From Mesobacillus zeae (GTDB lineage: Bacteria > Bacillota > Bacilli > Bacillales > Cytobacillaceae): 64,000 nucleotides of DNA. The notes below the pieces were generated by a model. It did no database searches. It saw only the letters and a program-made list of their open reading frames with translations, and was not told the origin of the DNA. The stretch covers positions 62,001-126,000 of the forward strand of contig NZ_QWVT01000011.1 in NCBI RefSeq assembly GCF_003570705.1. The letters run 5' to 3'. Made by a program: the position numbers and the translations under genes. Shown in pieces: positions 54,167 to 63,125 of the stretch; positions within the stretch are counted from its first letter, which is position 1, and each line of letters starts with the position of its first letter.

Positions 54167-55528
54167 CTAGAAAAGGATGTGAGCAATCAGTACGATAACT
54201 GGCAGCGTAATTAAGGTTCTCTGAATGAAGATGATGAACAGCTCTTTAAATGATACTGGAATTTTTGAACCAAGTAAGAGGCCGCCAACTTCCGACATAT
54301 AGATTAGCTGTGTAACAGAGACGCAGGCGATGACAAAACGTGTCAATTCGCTTTTGATATCTGCACCGATAACGGATGGCAGAAACATATCAGCAAATCC
54401 GACCATGATTGTTTCCGAAGCTGCTTTAGCTTCCGGAACCTGCAATAATTGAAGCAGTGGAATAAACGGAAGGCCAAGCCATTGGAAAAAAGGTGTGTAT
54501 TCGGCAATAATCAAGGCAAGAGTACCGAGTGCCATGACGATTGGGGCAACACCAAGCCACATATCAAGAACGTTTTTACCTCCAGAGACGAAGAAGTCTC
54601 CCCAACCGCGATGCTTACTTGCTTTATCAAGCGCCTGGGTAAGCCCCCACTTAAACGGAGTGGATCCTGCCGGAATTTTATCTTCTGAATAATCATCGGA
54701 TTTCTCAGCATAGTAAGTATCCGGCTTACGTGACAGCGGCGGAATTCTTGGAAGTACGACTGCGGCCACAATCCCTGAAACCAGTACAGTCAGGTAAAAA
54801 GGAACGAACATTTTTTCAAGGCCTACCGTCTTAATGACGACAAGGCAGAAGGTAATGGAAACGACTGAGAAGGAGGTACCGATAATAGTCGCTTCCCGCT
54901 TTGTGTAGAAGCCTTCTTCGTATTGCTTGCTTGTTAAAAGAACCCCAATCGTCCCGTCCCCAAGCCATGAGGCCATACAGTCAACGGATGAGCGCCCCGG
55001 CAGTCGGAAAATCGGGCGCATGACTTTTGTCAGCATTGTTCCGCACAGCTCTAGCAGGCCAAAGTCGAGCAGGAGCGGCAGTAGCAGCCCTGCAAGCAGG
55101 AAGACGGAGAACAGGATTGGCAGAAGGCTGGTCAGCAGCAATCCCCCGGTATTTTTAGACCAGATCATTTCCGGTCCCAATTTATACAAAGTAGCGACGG
55201 CAAAAATCGCACCGAGAATCCTTGCAGCAAACCATACAGGTGCCACATCAAAAAGATTTTTCAGAAAAGCGTTGCGCATCATGATTTGCGGACGGATTGT
55301 TTTTGCAAGCAAAGTGCCGACTAAAGTCAGACAGACGATCACTGTCATGATTTGCGGCAAATATGCCCCAAGCCCTTTCTGGATTAATCCGGATAGAATA
55401 GCAATCGGGATTGTGATTTCACCCTTGTAGGAGATGGGGATCATGAACAGGAAAAGACCAAGAAGTGATGGAATAGAAAAAGTGAAAAAATTTCCAAGTG
55501 AATTTTTCTTAACTAAGACTGGCTCCAA
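54167..55528 (-). CDS. YjiH-family membrane protein (nucleoside-recognition Gate domains)
   Basis: The 453-residue protein has about ten transmembrane segments. Two Gate-like regions are visible: one around GRSSVDCMASWLGDGTIGVLLTS and one around DMWLGVAPIVMALGTLALI, each cut here to cores DCMASWLGDGTIGVL and GVAPIVMALG. It belongs to the YjiH group, related to the NupC-type and spore-maturation membrane proteins. The substrate is unknown. It is a single gene with its own terminator. Confidence 0.85.
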   Translation of the reverse strand: MEPVLVKKNSLGNFFTFSIPSLLGLFLFMIPISYKGEITIPIAILSGLIQKGLGAYLPQIMTVIVCLTLVGTLLAKTIRPQIMMRNAFLKNLFDVAPVWFAARILGAIFAVATLYKLGPEMIWSKNTGGLLLTSLLPILFSVFLLAGLLLPLLLDFGLLELCGTMLTKVMRPIFRLPGRSSVDCMASWLGDGTIGVLLTSKQYEEGFYTKREATIIGTSFSVVSITFCLVVIKTVGLEKMFVPFYLTVLVSGIVAAVVLPRIPPLSRKPDTYYAEKSDDYSEDKIPAGSTPFKWGLTQALDKASKHRGWGDFFVSGGKNVLDMWLGVAPIVMALGTLALIIAEYTPFFQWLGLPFIPLLQLLQVPEAKAASETIMVGFADMFLPSVIGADIKSELTRFVIACVSVTQLIYMSEVGGLLLGSKIPVSFKELFIIFIQRTLITLPVIVLIAHILF

Positions 55529-55748
55529 ATAAGTTCACCCTCAAATTACATATTTATAAGCAGTTATTAATTTTAATTCAAAACGAGGCGTTTGCCAACC
55601 CTTTTTTATCAGCATTTTTAAATAATGGGAGAAAATTTCCAATGAAAATTTATACTTATATAGCTAAGCAGGGCTTATGCGTCCGAAACTCGGTTTCGCT
55701 GAAAAGGCTTTCACTTTAAAGGTTTTATTTGGGATGGGAAGAATTTAG
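55529..55748. other. Intergenic stretch upstream of the YjiH-family gene
   Basis: A/T-rich, without a gene. I could not pick a certain promoter for the minus-strand gene. A hairpin GGCAGTCTT/AAGACTGCC (55749-55776) spans the stop of the next gene. Confidence 0.4.
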
Positions 55749-55765
55749 GGCAGTCTTATCTGACA

Positions 55766-57511
55766 TCAAGACTGCCTTTCTCCCTTGAGCTGCTGGCTTG
55801 CGAGCTTTTTATAAAGCGAATGGGTATTTAACAGCTCCTGGTGGCTCCCCGTACCTGTCACCTGCCCGTTGTCTAGGACGACAATTTGGTCTGCATCGAC
55901 AACGGTGGAAAGGCGGTGGGCAATCACAAGCGTCGTCCGTCCTTCCATCAGGGAGGCAAGGGCGTTCTGTACAAGCACTTCCGAGGAACTGTCCAGATTT
56001 GATGTTGCTTCATCGAGAAGGAGTATGCCAGGGTTACGAATCAAGGCACGGGCAATGGCAAGCCTCTGCCGCTGGCCTCCGGAAAGCTTGATGCCGCGTT
56101 CTCCTACTTCAGTAAGATAGCCGGCTGGCAGGCGATTGATAAATTCCTCAGCATGTGCGAGTCTTGCTGCCTGCTGAATTTCATCGTCGCTTACCTCCCG
56201 CTGTATTCCGTAGGCAATATTGTCACGGATTGTCCCTGACATGATCGGGCTTTCCTGTGAAACATAACCAATTTGGCTTCGCCACGCGTTCAGGCTGAAG
56301 TCCCCGATGCTCGTGCTGCCGTAAAGTATTGATCCGGCAGAAGGCCCGTAAAAGCGTTCAAGCAGCGCGAATAAAGTTGTTTTACCGCTCCCGCTTGGAC
56401 CGACAAATGCAGTAGTTTTACCAGCAGGGATTGTGAGACTGATATTTTTTATTACAGCCTCGTTTTCATGATAGGAAAATGACAGGTTATCAAACCGTAT
56501 ATCCGCGGAAGACCCGGTAACGGCTATTCCGTTGCTATCTGTTTCTGTTTTTGAAGTGAGGATGGTTGAGATCCTTTCCGTTGCGCCAGCCGCTTTTTGG
56601 AGCGATGTAAAAAATGAAGCCATTTGGCTGAACGGAATGATGATTTGGAACACGTAAATCAGGATGGCTACGAGTGAACCGGCAGTCAGTGTTCCCGAAG
56701 CCACTCTGACACCGCCGTAGCCAATCAAAATGACGAGCACAAGCATCATGATGAATGTCATGAACGGAGAAATCACAGCCTGGATCCGGGCTTCCTTCAG
56801 TCCAAAGCCGAATAAATGGTCAATGCCATCTTCCCCTTTTGCCTGCTCGGTTTTTTCAGCATTAAACGCTTTGACAAGCCTGATATCGGAAAGGACACGG
56901 CCAAGATTGGCTGAAAACCCAGCCATTTCATCCTGTGAGGCCTTAGAGATTTTATACATTTTCCGGCCAAGCGGAAGTATCAAAAGAAGAGCAAGTGGGA
57001 CGGCTGTCACCATGATGAGGGTCATTTTCCAGTCAATAAACAACAGGATGGCAACTGCCCCGATAATCGAGATGATTCCTGTAAAGAAAGACACTAAATG
57101 CTGGGTGACAAGGTTCTTCACAATATTTGTGTCCTGGGTGACCCGGCTCATGATTTCACCTGTCTGGTGACGGTCAAAGTAGGGAATAGGGAGGTGCAGG
57201 ACTTGGTTCCAAAGCCTTCGGCGGATTGAAGCAACGATTGCTTCGCCTATGTACGTCATGAAATAAAACGAGAAACCAGCTGCTGCAGTCTGCAAAATTA
57301 ATGCCGATGCCAGCAGGATAAGGAGGGACGGCTTGAGACTTGCAGCGGAAAGCTGGTCTACGAGCGATTTTGTGAAGAGCGGGACAATCAGGCCGCCACC
57401 AGTTTCAAGCAGGCTTAAAAGAATTCCAGCGGCAATCATCCATTTTGGCACAGTTGCGTGTTTGATCAGGGAGATAAGTGATTTCCAATTGAGTTTTGTT
57501 TCGGTTTCCAT
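55766..57511 (-). CDS. BmrA-type multidrug ABC half-transporter
   Basis: The 581-residue protein has an N-terminal membrane domain with six segments and a C-terminal ATPase domain: Walker A GPSGSGKTT, Q-loop GYVSQESP, signature LSGGQRQRLAIARALI, Walker B ILLLDEATSNLD and IAHRLSTV. This is the exporter layout of B. subtilis BmrA and LmrA, which act as homodimers to expel drugs or lipids. No partner half-transporter gene is adjacent. It is a single gene. Confidence 0.92.
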   Translation of the reverse strand: METETKLNWKSLISLIKHATVPKWMIAAGILLSLLETGGGLIVPLFTKSLVDQLSAASLKPSLLILLASALILQTAAAGFSFYFMTYIGEAIVASIRRRLWNQVLHLPIPYFDRHQTGEIMSRVTQDTNIVKNLVTQHLVSFFTGIISIIGAVAILLFIDWKMTLIMVTAVPLALLLILPLGRKMYKISKASQDEMAGFSANLGRVLSDIRLVKAFNAEKTEQAKGEDGIDHLFGFGLKEARIQAVISPFMTFIMMLVLVILIGYGGVRVASGTLTAGSLVAILIYVFQIIIPFSQMASFFTSLQKAAGATERISTILTSKTETDSNGIAVTGSSADIRFDNLSFSYHENEAVIKNISLTIPAGKTTAFVGPSGSGKTTLFALLERFYGPSAGSILYGSTSIGDFSLNAWRSQIGYVSQESPIMSGTIRDNIAYGIQREVSDDEIQQAARLAHAEEFINRLPAGYLTEVGERGIKLSGGQRQRLAIARALIRNPGILLLDEATSNLDSSSEVLVQNALASLMEGRTTLVIAHRLSTVVDADQIVVLDNGQVTGTGSHQELLNTHSLYKKLASQQLKGERQS

Positions 57512-57686
57512 TCAATAGCTCCTGTCCAATAGATTGATAACTCTAGTGTATGATGGTTTCGGCAGGAAGAAAAGGGATATGCGGCAAAGGCTGGTATGGA
57601 ATAAATTTTAGCGAAAAAGTGCTAAAATGGACTGGACATGGTAAAATGCCGGGAAATACTAAATTAGCAGCTAAGGGTGTGAAGAT

Positions 57687-58538
57687 ATGAAATGTATTGC
57701 AAGCGATATGGATGGAACACTGCTTACAGCAGCCCAGGAATTGACACCAGAGAACCGGGAAGCGATCAAGCGGGCCCAGGCACAGGGCATCGAGGTTGTC
57801 ATTGCGACAGGACGTTCCTACGATGAGGCGGTTTACGTGCTGAAGAAGGCGGGGCTGCAATGCCCGGTTATCTGCGTTAACGGAGCAGAAGTCAGGTCGA
57901 AAGAAGGGGAAGTCTTAGCGGTAAACCCGCTTGGTGACAGACAGGCTGAAGAAGCAGCGAAATTGCTGAAGGACAGCGGGGTCTACTTTGAGGTTTACAC
58001 CAATAAGGGAACATTTACGGATGATGAGGATAAAGCAGTGACGATCATTGCTGACATCATTTCGAGCGCGAACCCTGGGGTGCCACTTGAGAAAATCATG
58101 AAAGGCGCGGAGGAGCGGGTAAGAGCAGGGCTCGTTCATAAAATCAATGACTATGCGAGCTTGTTCAGCAGTCCGGAATATCAAATTTACAAGCTTCTCG
58201 CATTCTCGTTTGATGATGGAAAACTTTCTGGAGCGCAGGAGAGAATCCGTACAATGGAAGGTGTGGAGGTCACTTCCTCCGGAAGCGAGAACATCGAAGT
58301 GACCAGCAAAGATGCCCAAAAAGGCATTGCGCTTGAAGCATTTGTGAAAGCCAAAGGCATTGCGCTAGCCGAAACGATGGCCATCGGCGACAACTATAAT
58401 GACGTGTCAATGCTGCGCATTGCCGGAAGAAGCGTCGCAATGGGCAACGCCTCTGAAGAAATCAAAGCCATTTGCACTGCCGTCACCATAACCAACGAAG
58501 AAAGCGGAGTCGCAAAGGCCATCAACGAAGTGCTTTAA
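57687..58538 (+). CDS. Cof-type HAD phosphatase
   Basis: The 283-residue cytosolic HAD hydrolase has motif I SDMDGTLL, motif II VIATGRS, Lys in SKDAQKGIAL and motif IV IGDNYNDVSML. The large cap (about 85-185) places it in subfamily IIB (Cof). Such enzymes dephosphorylate sugar phosphates and flavin precursors with broad range. The actual substrate is unknown. The gene is alone, and a half-copy of the GTGCCTGACCCC repeat lies after its stop. Confidence 0.92.
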   Translation: MKCIASDMDGTLLTAAQELTPENREAIKRAQAQGIEVVIATGRSYDEAVYVLKKAGLQCPVICVNGAEVRSKEGEVLAVNPLGDRQAEEAAKLLKDSGVYFEVYTNKGTFTDDEDKAVTIIADIISSANPGVPLEKIMKGAEERVRAGLVHKINDYASLFSSPEYQIYKLLAFSFDDGKLSGAQERIRTMEGVEVTSSGSENIEVTSKDAQKGIALEAFVKAKGIALAETMAIGDNYNDVSMLRIAGRSVAMGNASEEIKAICTAVTITNEESGVAKAINEVL

Positions 58539-58540
58539 AG

Positions 58541-58590
58541 CACCAAAGCGTGCCTGACCCCCGGTGCGGTGATTTGTTAAAGTGTGTCTT
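58541..58590. repeat. Decayed half-copy of the GTGCCTGACCCCC palindrome
   Basis: GTGCCTGACCCCCGGTGC (58550-58567) matches one arm of the palindromes at 62363 and 63609. The expected second arm has degenerated. The flanks (CACC-AAAGC before, GGTG after) are the same as at 60397. Confidence 0.85.
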
Positions 58591-58592
58591 TT

Positions 58593-58617
58593 TGCACTGC
58601 ATTTTGCAGTGCTTTTT
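58593..58617 (+). terminator. Terminator after the HAD phosphatase gene
   Basis: GCACTGC/GCAGTGC with loop ATTTT, followed by T6 on the plus strand; T5 precedes it so it may serve both strands. Confidence 0.88.
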
Positions 58618-58632
58618 TCTGGTGATAGAACT

Positions 58633-58986
58633 TCATGACTCCTGTGTTATTTCGATTATATGAGGTTCCAGTATTTTTCTAACCGGTTTAAGAAAGCTTT
58701 TACCTGCTCCCAAATCCATATCAAGGATTCCTTGTCCGTTTCCAGCTGAAATGCACTTTACAATGGGTACGCCGCTAAAATTATCAGCTATAACAGTTAG
58801 TGTTGCGGTACTGCTATTACGTAGATAAAATTTCTCAAATACTAAAATAGAAATCTCCTTTTCGTCTACTCCTGCAATTTTATAATCTTCAAACACTAAA
58901 CTTGCCTTTAAATCACGGTTCTCTAACAGCAGTTGTACCGCTTGAAAAGGTTTTATATCCACAGTAAATTCAATGTATTTCCTCAC
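58633..58986 (-). CDS. Small uncharacterised protein (DUF6054-like)
   Basis: The 117-residue protein has mixed alpha/beta character with no signal peptide or membrane segment. Parts such as FTVDIKPFQAVQLL and the late GAGKSFLKPVRKIL resemble a conserved small Firmicutes family, probably DUF6054. The GAGKS stretch is not a full P-loop. It is a single minus-strand gene between two convergent or divergent units. No function can be given. Confidence 0.65.
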   Translation of the reverse strand: MRKYIEFTVDIKPFQAVQLLLENRDLKASLVFEDYKIAGVDEKEISILVFEKFYLRNSSTATLTVIADNFSGVPIVKCISAGNGQGILDMDLGAGKSFLKPVRKILEPHIIEITQES

Positions 58987-59113
58987 TTGCTTTTCAACTC
59001 CCTATGAATTCTCTTTCTCTCTTTCCTAACTCATTTATTTATCTGATTTTAACATAAATACCCAAATTTCTATTAAGTCCTAGCAAAAGCGGATATCGCT
59101 GTCTTTATGGGTT

Positions 59114-59172
59114 TTAATTACATTTTAATGGGATTTTAATACCATATTCAGAAAATTTAATACCATATAATT
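59114..59172 (+). promoter_or_regulatory. Phased TTTTAAT repeats and promoter of the lipoprotein gene
   Basis: TTTTAAT occurs at 59114, 59125 and 59136, exactly 11 bp apart, and TTTAATACCATAT recurs at 59137 and 59158 (21 bp apart). A perfect -10 TATAAT (59167-59172) has no good -35. Such phasing in front of a weak -35 is typical of activation by OmpR/PhoP-type regulators. Confidence 0.6.
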
Positions 59173-59222
59173 CAAAAAGTGTTATTGTTTTCTTAGACTA
59201 TTTTGAAAAGGGGAAAATAATA

Positions 59223-59873
59223 ATGAAAAAGTTATTCGCGTTGCTGCTCATCATGATGGTTAGCCTTGTGACTGCTTGTTCCGATGACGCCGAAAAGGCC
59301 GGGAGCGAGGCCAAAAATGAGACTGGTAAGGAAACCGGTAAAGAGAACAGTAAAGAAACCAAGCAAGAGGACAGCAAAGAAAAAGTTGAAAAGGAAAGTG
59401 ATGACAAGGTTAAAAGTGCTGATTCTAAGGAATCAGATAAAGCCATGGCTGAAGGGACTGAAACGAAACTTGAGGAAGCGACATTCACTGTTCCCAGCCA
59501 CTTTATGGAACAGGAAGCTCCAAAGGACTTTCCTTTTCCAATCGTAGTTTATGCTTTTAAAGCCAACGATGCAGTTTCCAGCTTAAATGTGCTAGTGGAG
59601 CCTGTTCCTGATGGTGTCTCATTTGATCAGTTTTTAGAAGCTTCTTTTGCCAGCACTGGATTTGACTATGAAAGCAAGAAAAATTTTGAACTCAATGGCC
59701 AACAATGGAATGAAGCGGTCAGCATAAACCTTCAGGGCTTCAAACTGAATCAAAAGACAGTCATTCATAATGGCAATGCGTATATTTTTTCATACGCAAG
59801 TATGCCAGCAAACTATGAAGTGAACATGGAGTCGTATGACAAACTGATCGATTCGGTTAAATTTACAAACTGA
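59223..59873 (+). CDS. Lipoprotein with charged linker and small globular domain
   Basis: The 216-residue protein has a signal peptide ending in VTAC, a lipobox. Next comes a long Lys/Glu/Asp/Ser-rich linker (about 20-80) and a C-terminal domain of some 130 residues with a pattern of beta strands (FTVPSHFMEQE, INLQGFKLNQKTVIHNGNAYIFSYAS; cores shown). The last part resembles stress-type lipoproteins that read FPIVVY and DKLIDSVKF, but I do not recognise a named family. A strong ribosome binding site (AAAAGGGG) is present. Confidence 0.85.
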   Translation: MKKLFALLLIMMVSLVTACSDDAEKAGSEAKNETGKETGKENSKETKQEDSKEKVEKESDDKVKSADSKESDKAMAEGTETKLEEATFTVPSHFMEQEAPKDFPFPIVVYAFKANDAVSSLNVLVEPVPDGVSFDQFLEASFASTGFDYESKKNFELNGQQWNEAVSINLQGFKLNQKTVIHNGNAYIFSYASMPANYEVNMESYDKLIDSVKFTN

Positions 59874-59927
59874 CATTCGAAACCTTTTTACATATCGTCT
59901 GTACGAGTATGAAAAGGGGAGATTAAC

Positions 59928-60248
59928 ATAGGTAAAATGATTAGCTGTATCATTACGTTGGCAATAGTCACTTGCATGAACTTTGGGATTACCTATATCA
60001 GCGATTTCAAGTTTATTGAAGCTCTTTTTTTACAGGATTATTAGGGGTAGTGGTCATCTATTTCTTTACCTCATCGGGCGGTATTACGAGCCGCAATCTT
60101 GATATGCATGTCCAGAGGAAAACCGGATCTAAAATCAATAAATCAGAGGAAAAGTATTCTCCAACGTATGCGTTTTTTTGCCTCGATTGTTTACCTGATT
60201 GCAGCAATAATTGCGTCTTTTATTGAGTACCGGGAGTATTTTCTCTGA
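59928..60248 (+). pseudogene. Small membrane protein gene with lost start and two T-run frameshifts
   Basis: AAAAGGGGAGATTAAC is a good ribosome binding site, but the codon at its correct distance is ATA (59928), where ATG is expected. The frame breaks at a T7 run (60025-60031; one T too few) and again at another T7 run (60173-60179; one T too many). Repaired, it gives about 107 residues with three membrane segments (FGITYISDF, GLLGVVVIYFF, SIVYLIAAIIASF), like a small DUF3899-type membrane protein. It follows the lipoprotein gene by 54 bp. Confidence 0.7.
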
Positions 60249-60306
60249 AATACGAACAAGAACAAAAGCCTTTTCACTTTTAGAGGATTGCAGTGATAAA
60301 GGCCTA

Positions 60307-60341
60307 AACAAAAAGCTGCCCACTAAGGTAGCTTTTTGTTC
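60307..60341. terminator. Bidirectional terminator after the broken membrane-protein gene
   Basis: AACAAAAAGCT and AGCTTTTTGTT pair around GCCCACTAAGGT; an inner CC/GG pair extends it. Confidence 0.85.
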
Positions 60342-60396
60342 TGCCAGCCATAAAGATTAGCCGGCTAGCGTCAGCGAAACACATGCACTCTTTACC

Positions 60397-60445
60397 CACC
60401 TAAAGCGTGCCTGACCCCCGGTGCGGTGGTGTGATAAAGCGTCGC
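60397..60445. repeat. Decayed half-copy of the GTGCCTGACCCCC palindrome
   Basis: GTGCCTGACCCCCGGTGC (60407-60424) with flanks CACC-TAAAGC and GGTG-GTGTGATAAAG, nearly equal to the copy at 58541. The second arm is lost. Confidence 0.85.
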
Positions 60446-60469
60446 GGAACACCTATCTTCCTTTCCTCA

Positions 60470-61501
60470 TCACGCCTTACGGTACTTTTTCAAAGCTATG
60501 ATGTTCAAGCTGATGAACAGTGCGGAGAAGCCTGCAAGAATGAGGATATCTCCATATATTTCATCCCAGCCGTTCCCCCTCACCATAACATCCCGCAAAG
60601 CTTCCGCCCCATAATAAAGTGGGGTGGCGAGGCCGATCCAGCGCAGCCATTCGGAAATGGTTTCAAGATTGAACAACCCTGAAAAAAATAGCTGCGGGAC
60701 GATAACAATCGGAATGAACTGCATCATTTGGAATTCATTTTGCGCAAAAGCCGAAAGCAGGATTCCGAGTGTTAGCGCGGACAGTGAAAGAAGCAGGGTG
60801 ATCAGCAGTACATAGCCAAAGGCTCCGTACATAGCCATGTCCAGAACATAGATAGCATACAAGGCAATGATAACTGCCTGCAGCATAGTGAAAATGCCAA
60901 ACCCGATGACATATCCTGCTACGATTTCCCATCGCCGAAGCGGGGAGGCCATCAGCCTACCAAGCGTTCCGGTCGTCCTTTCGCGTAAAAAAGAAATCCC
61001 GGCAACGAGAAACACAAAGAAAAAAGCGAAAAAACCTAAAAGGACAGGACCGAAGTAGTCGAATTGCCTTAATTCTTCCTTACCGTGAAAGTAAGCTATT
61101 TTCAGCTTTTGTTTAATGTTCGAAGGCTGAAGCGGCTTTAAGGCATCCTGAGACCACTTCATCACCACGCCGTTGATGGCAGGGTCGCTGCCTTCAAGCA
61201 CGAGCTTCCCTGATCTCCCTGGCTGAAACAAAAGATATCCGTCCAGATTCTGTTGTTCAAGATCGTTGACGGCATCCTTTTCTGAGCCGTATTTTTGGAT
61301 ATGAGCGCCCTCTTTTAGCATTTTATCTTCGATTGTCGTCGGAATACTGACTAAACCGATATTAGGGACGTAATTTTCCCCGTTAAAAACGAGATCAACC
61401 AATGTCAAAATCAGCAAAGGTGCAGCCAGCATCAAAGCCATTGTCCTTTTATCGCGGATAAACTGGCGCAGGATTCTAAGAACCAGTGCTGCAATTCTCA
61501 T
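60470..61501 (-). CDS. ABC-2-type exporter permease with large extracytoplasmic loop
   Basis: The protein (343 residues from ATG 61501, GGAGG upstream) has an N-terminal membrane segment (about 20-40), a large outside domain (about 45-165) and five further segments. The conserved SFLRERTTGTLGRLMASPLRRWEIV loop (core RERTTGTLGRLMASP) is typical of the YhgE/CcmB-type drug exporter permeases. It works with the ATPase gene, which it overlaps by 4 bp. The exported substrate is unknown. Confidence 0.88.
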   Translation of the reverse strand: MRIAALVLRILRQFIRDKRTMALMLAAPLLILTLVDLVFNGENYVPNIGLVSIPTTIEDKMLKEGAHIQKYGSEKDAVNDLEQQNLDGYLLFQPGRSGKLVLEGSDPAINGVVMKWSQDALKPLQPSNIKQKLKIAYFHGKEELRQFDYFGPVLLGFFAFFFVFLVAGISFLRERTTGTLGRLMASPLRRWEIVAGYVIGFGIFTMLQAVIIALYAIYVLDMAMYGAFGYVLLITLLLSLSALTLGILLSAFAQNEFQMMQFIPIVIVPQLFFSGLFNLETISEWLRWIGLATPLYYGAEALRDVMVRGNGWDEIYGDILILAGFSALFISLNIIALKKYRKA

Positions 61502-62223
61502 GGCCTGGCACCTCCGTAATATAAAAAGGCTTCTTCCATCGTGTTGGAAGCTGTCTCTCTTTTTAATTCCTCTGGTGTACCTGCAGCAATCATGCTGCCA
61601 TCGCGAAGCAGGGCGAGGCGGCTGCATTTTTCTGCTTCATCCATTACATGGGTGGTAACAATCAGCGAGGTGCCCTGCTGCTGAAGTTGGTAAAAAGCAG
61701 ACCATATTTGCTGGCGGAGCACTGGATCAATGCCTACGGTCGGTTCATCGAGAATCAGCAGCTCAGGTTCATGGAGCAAAGCGGCTGCGAGCGAAAGCCG
61801 CCGTTTCATGCCTCCGGAAAACTGCGCTACAATTTTGTCCATGCTGGAGGACAAGCCGACAAGCTCTGCGACTTCCTCAATCCTCCTGCGCCGCTGCCCG
61901 CCTTTAAGTCCGTAAAGAGAAGCGAAAAACTCGAGGTTCTCCCGGGAGGACAGTTCAGTATACAGCGCATCCGATTGGGCCATATAACCGATACGCCCTG
62001 CTAGCTTTAGACACGGCATTCTTTGCCCAAACAAATATGTTTCCCCTGATGTAGGAGTATCCAGCCCGACAAGAAGTTTGACTAGAGTGGTTTTGCCAGC
62101 GCCTGAAGGACCTAAAAGACCAAAGATTTCTCCTCTTTTGATATCAAGGCTGATATCTTTTAAAACAATTTGTTTGCCGTAAGTTTTTTCTGCACCGCGG
62201 ATGGAAACAATCACTTCTTCCAA
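61498..62223 (-). CDS. ABC exporter ATP-binding protein
   Basis: The 241-residue ATPase shows Walker A GPSGAGKTT, signature FSGGMKRRLSLAAALL, Walker B LLILDEPTVGIDP and the H-loop TTHVMDEAE. It powers the permease encoded by the overlapping gene. Both are on the minus strand and unrelated to the TetR-controlled exporter. No regulator gene lies next to it. Confidence 0.93.
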   Translation of the reverse strand: MEEVIVSIRGAEKTYGKQIVLKDISLDIKRGEIFGLLGPSGAGKTTLVKLLVGLDTPTSGETYLFGQRMPCLKLAGRIGYMAQSDALYTELSSRENLEFFASLYGLKGGQRRRRIEEVAELVGLSSSMDKIVAQFSGGMKRRLSLAAALLHEPELLILDEPTVGIDPVLRQQIWSAFYQLQQQGTSLIVTTHVMDEAEKCSRLALLRDGSMIAAGTPEELKRETASNTMEEAFLYYGGARP

Positions 62224-62362
62224 GAAAGAATCACCTCATCTTCAATATGCCCAGTATATATCTATATCGTATACCTAATAATCTGTTTTGCGAACCAGTA
62301 GCCGTGTCTATTTTTTGGAAAAACATTGTTGCGGATGCTTTTACATATTAAACAAAAAAAGC

Positions 62363-62412
62363 GTGCCTGACCCCCAGTGCGGTAACGCGTTATAGCACTG
62401 GGGGTCAGGCAC
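62363..62412. repeat. 50-bp palindromic repeat of the GTGCCTGACCCCC family
   Basis: The arms GTGCCTGACCCCCAGTGC and its complement (18 bp each) enclose a two-base mismatch on either side and a TAACGCGTTA palindrome. The length is exactly 50 bp. It lies in the 200-bp gap between the ABC pair and bshB2, where it may end bshB2-yojF transcription. Confidence 0.95.
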
Positions 62413-62423
62413 TGTTTAGTGCT

Positions 62424-63089
62424 TTAAAACTTGTAGGTCCAAAAACGTTCGATGTTTAGCCAGGCTAATGTTTGCGGGTCTTTTTCCTTTAGCTTCACGG
62501 CCATTTCGGCGACCATCAGCTCGGTTTGCGAGCGGTGTGCCCTGATGGCATCCAATTTTGTATCAGCCACGGCACTGATGTCATGGACGATGTCTGGTTG
62601 GCCAAGCTCCTCGATTGTGTTATTCGAGAAAGCGATACATTCCAGCTTTGGCCGCTTTGCTTCTGGAAGCATACCAACCGCTCTTACCACCGCTTCACCT
62701 GTTGCTTCATGATCCGGGTGAACTGAGTATCCCGGGTAGAAACTAATGATGAGTGAGGGGTTCAGCTCATCGATCATTTCACTGATTTGTTTTGTTAATT
62801 TATCAGGGTCTTCAAATTCAACTGTTTTGTCCCTATAGCCAAGCATGCGTAAATCCGAAATGCCTATTACCCTTACTGCTTCCTTAAGTTCGTGGGTCCT
62901 GATGGCAGGGAGCGTCTCTCTTGTAGCGAAGGGAGGGTTCCCCATATTCCTGCCCATCTCACCAAGTGTCAGACAAGCGTACGTGACCGGTGTTCCCATA
63001 TTTACATGCGAAGCAATTGTCCCGGATACCCCGAATGACTCATCATCCGGATGCGGGAATACCACTAAAACATGACGTTCTTTCTCCAT
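62424..63089 (-). CDS. bshB2: Bacillithiol deacetylase BshB2 (YojG)
   Basis: The protein (221 residues from ATG 63089) is a zinc-dependent LmbE-family deacetylase that removes the acetyl group from GlcNAc-malate in bacillithiol synthesis. The zinc site PHPDDESFG and the later HPDHE are present. An AAAGGAG lies 11 bases before the ATG; a TTG further upstream falls within the ribosome binding site. yojF follows upstream by 37 bp, as in B. subtilis. Confidence 0.94.
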   Translation of the reverse strand: MEKERHVLVVFPHPDDESFGVSGTIASHVNMGTPVTYACLTLGEMGRNMGNPPFATRETLPAIRTHELKEAVRVIGISDLRMLGYRDKTVEFEDPDKLTKQISEMIDELNPSLIISFYPGYSVHPDHEATGEAVVRAVGMLPEAKRPKLECIAFSNNTIEELGQPDIVHDISAVADTKLDAIRAHRSQTELMVAEMAVKLKEKDPQTLAWLNIERFWTYKF

Positions 63090-63125
63090 TTGCTTCTGAA
63101 CTCCTTTCAAATGAGCACTTCAGCG

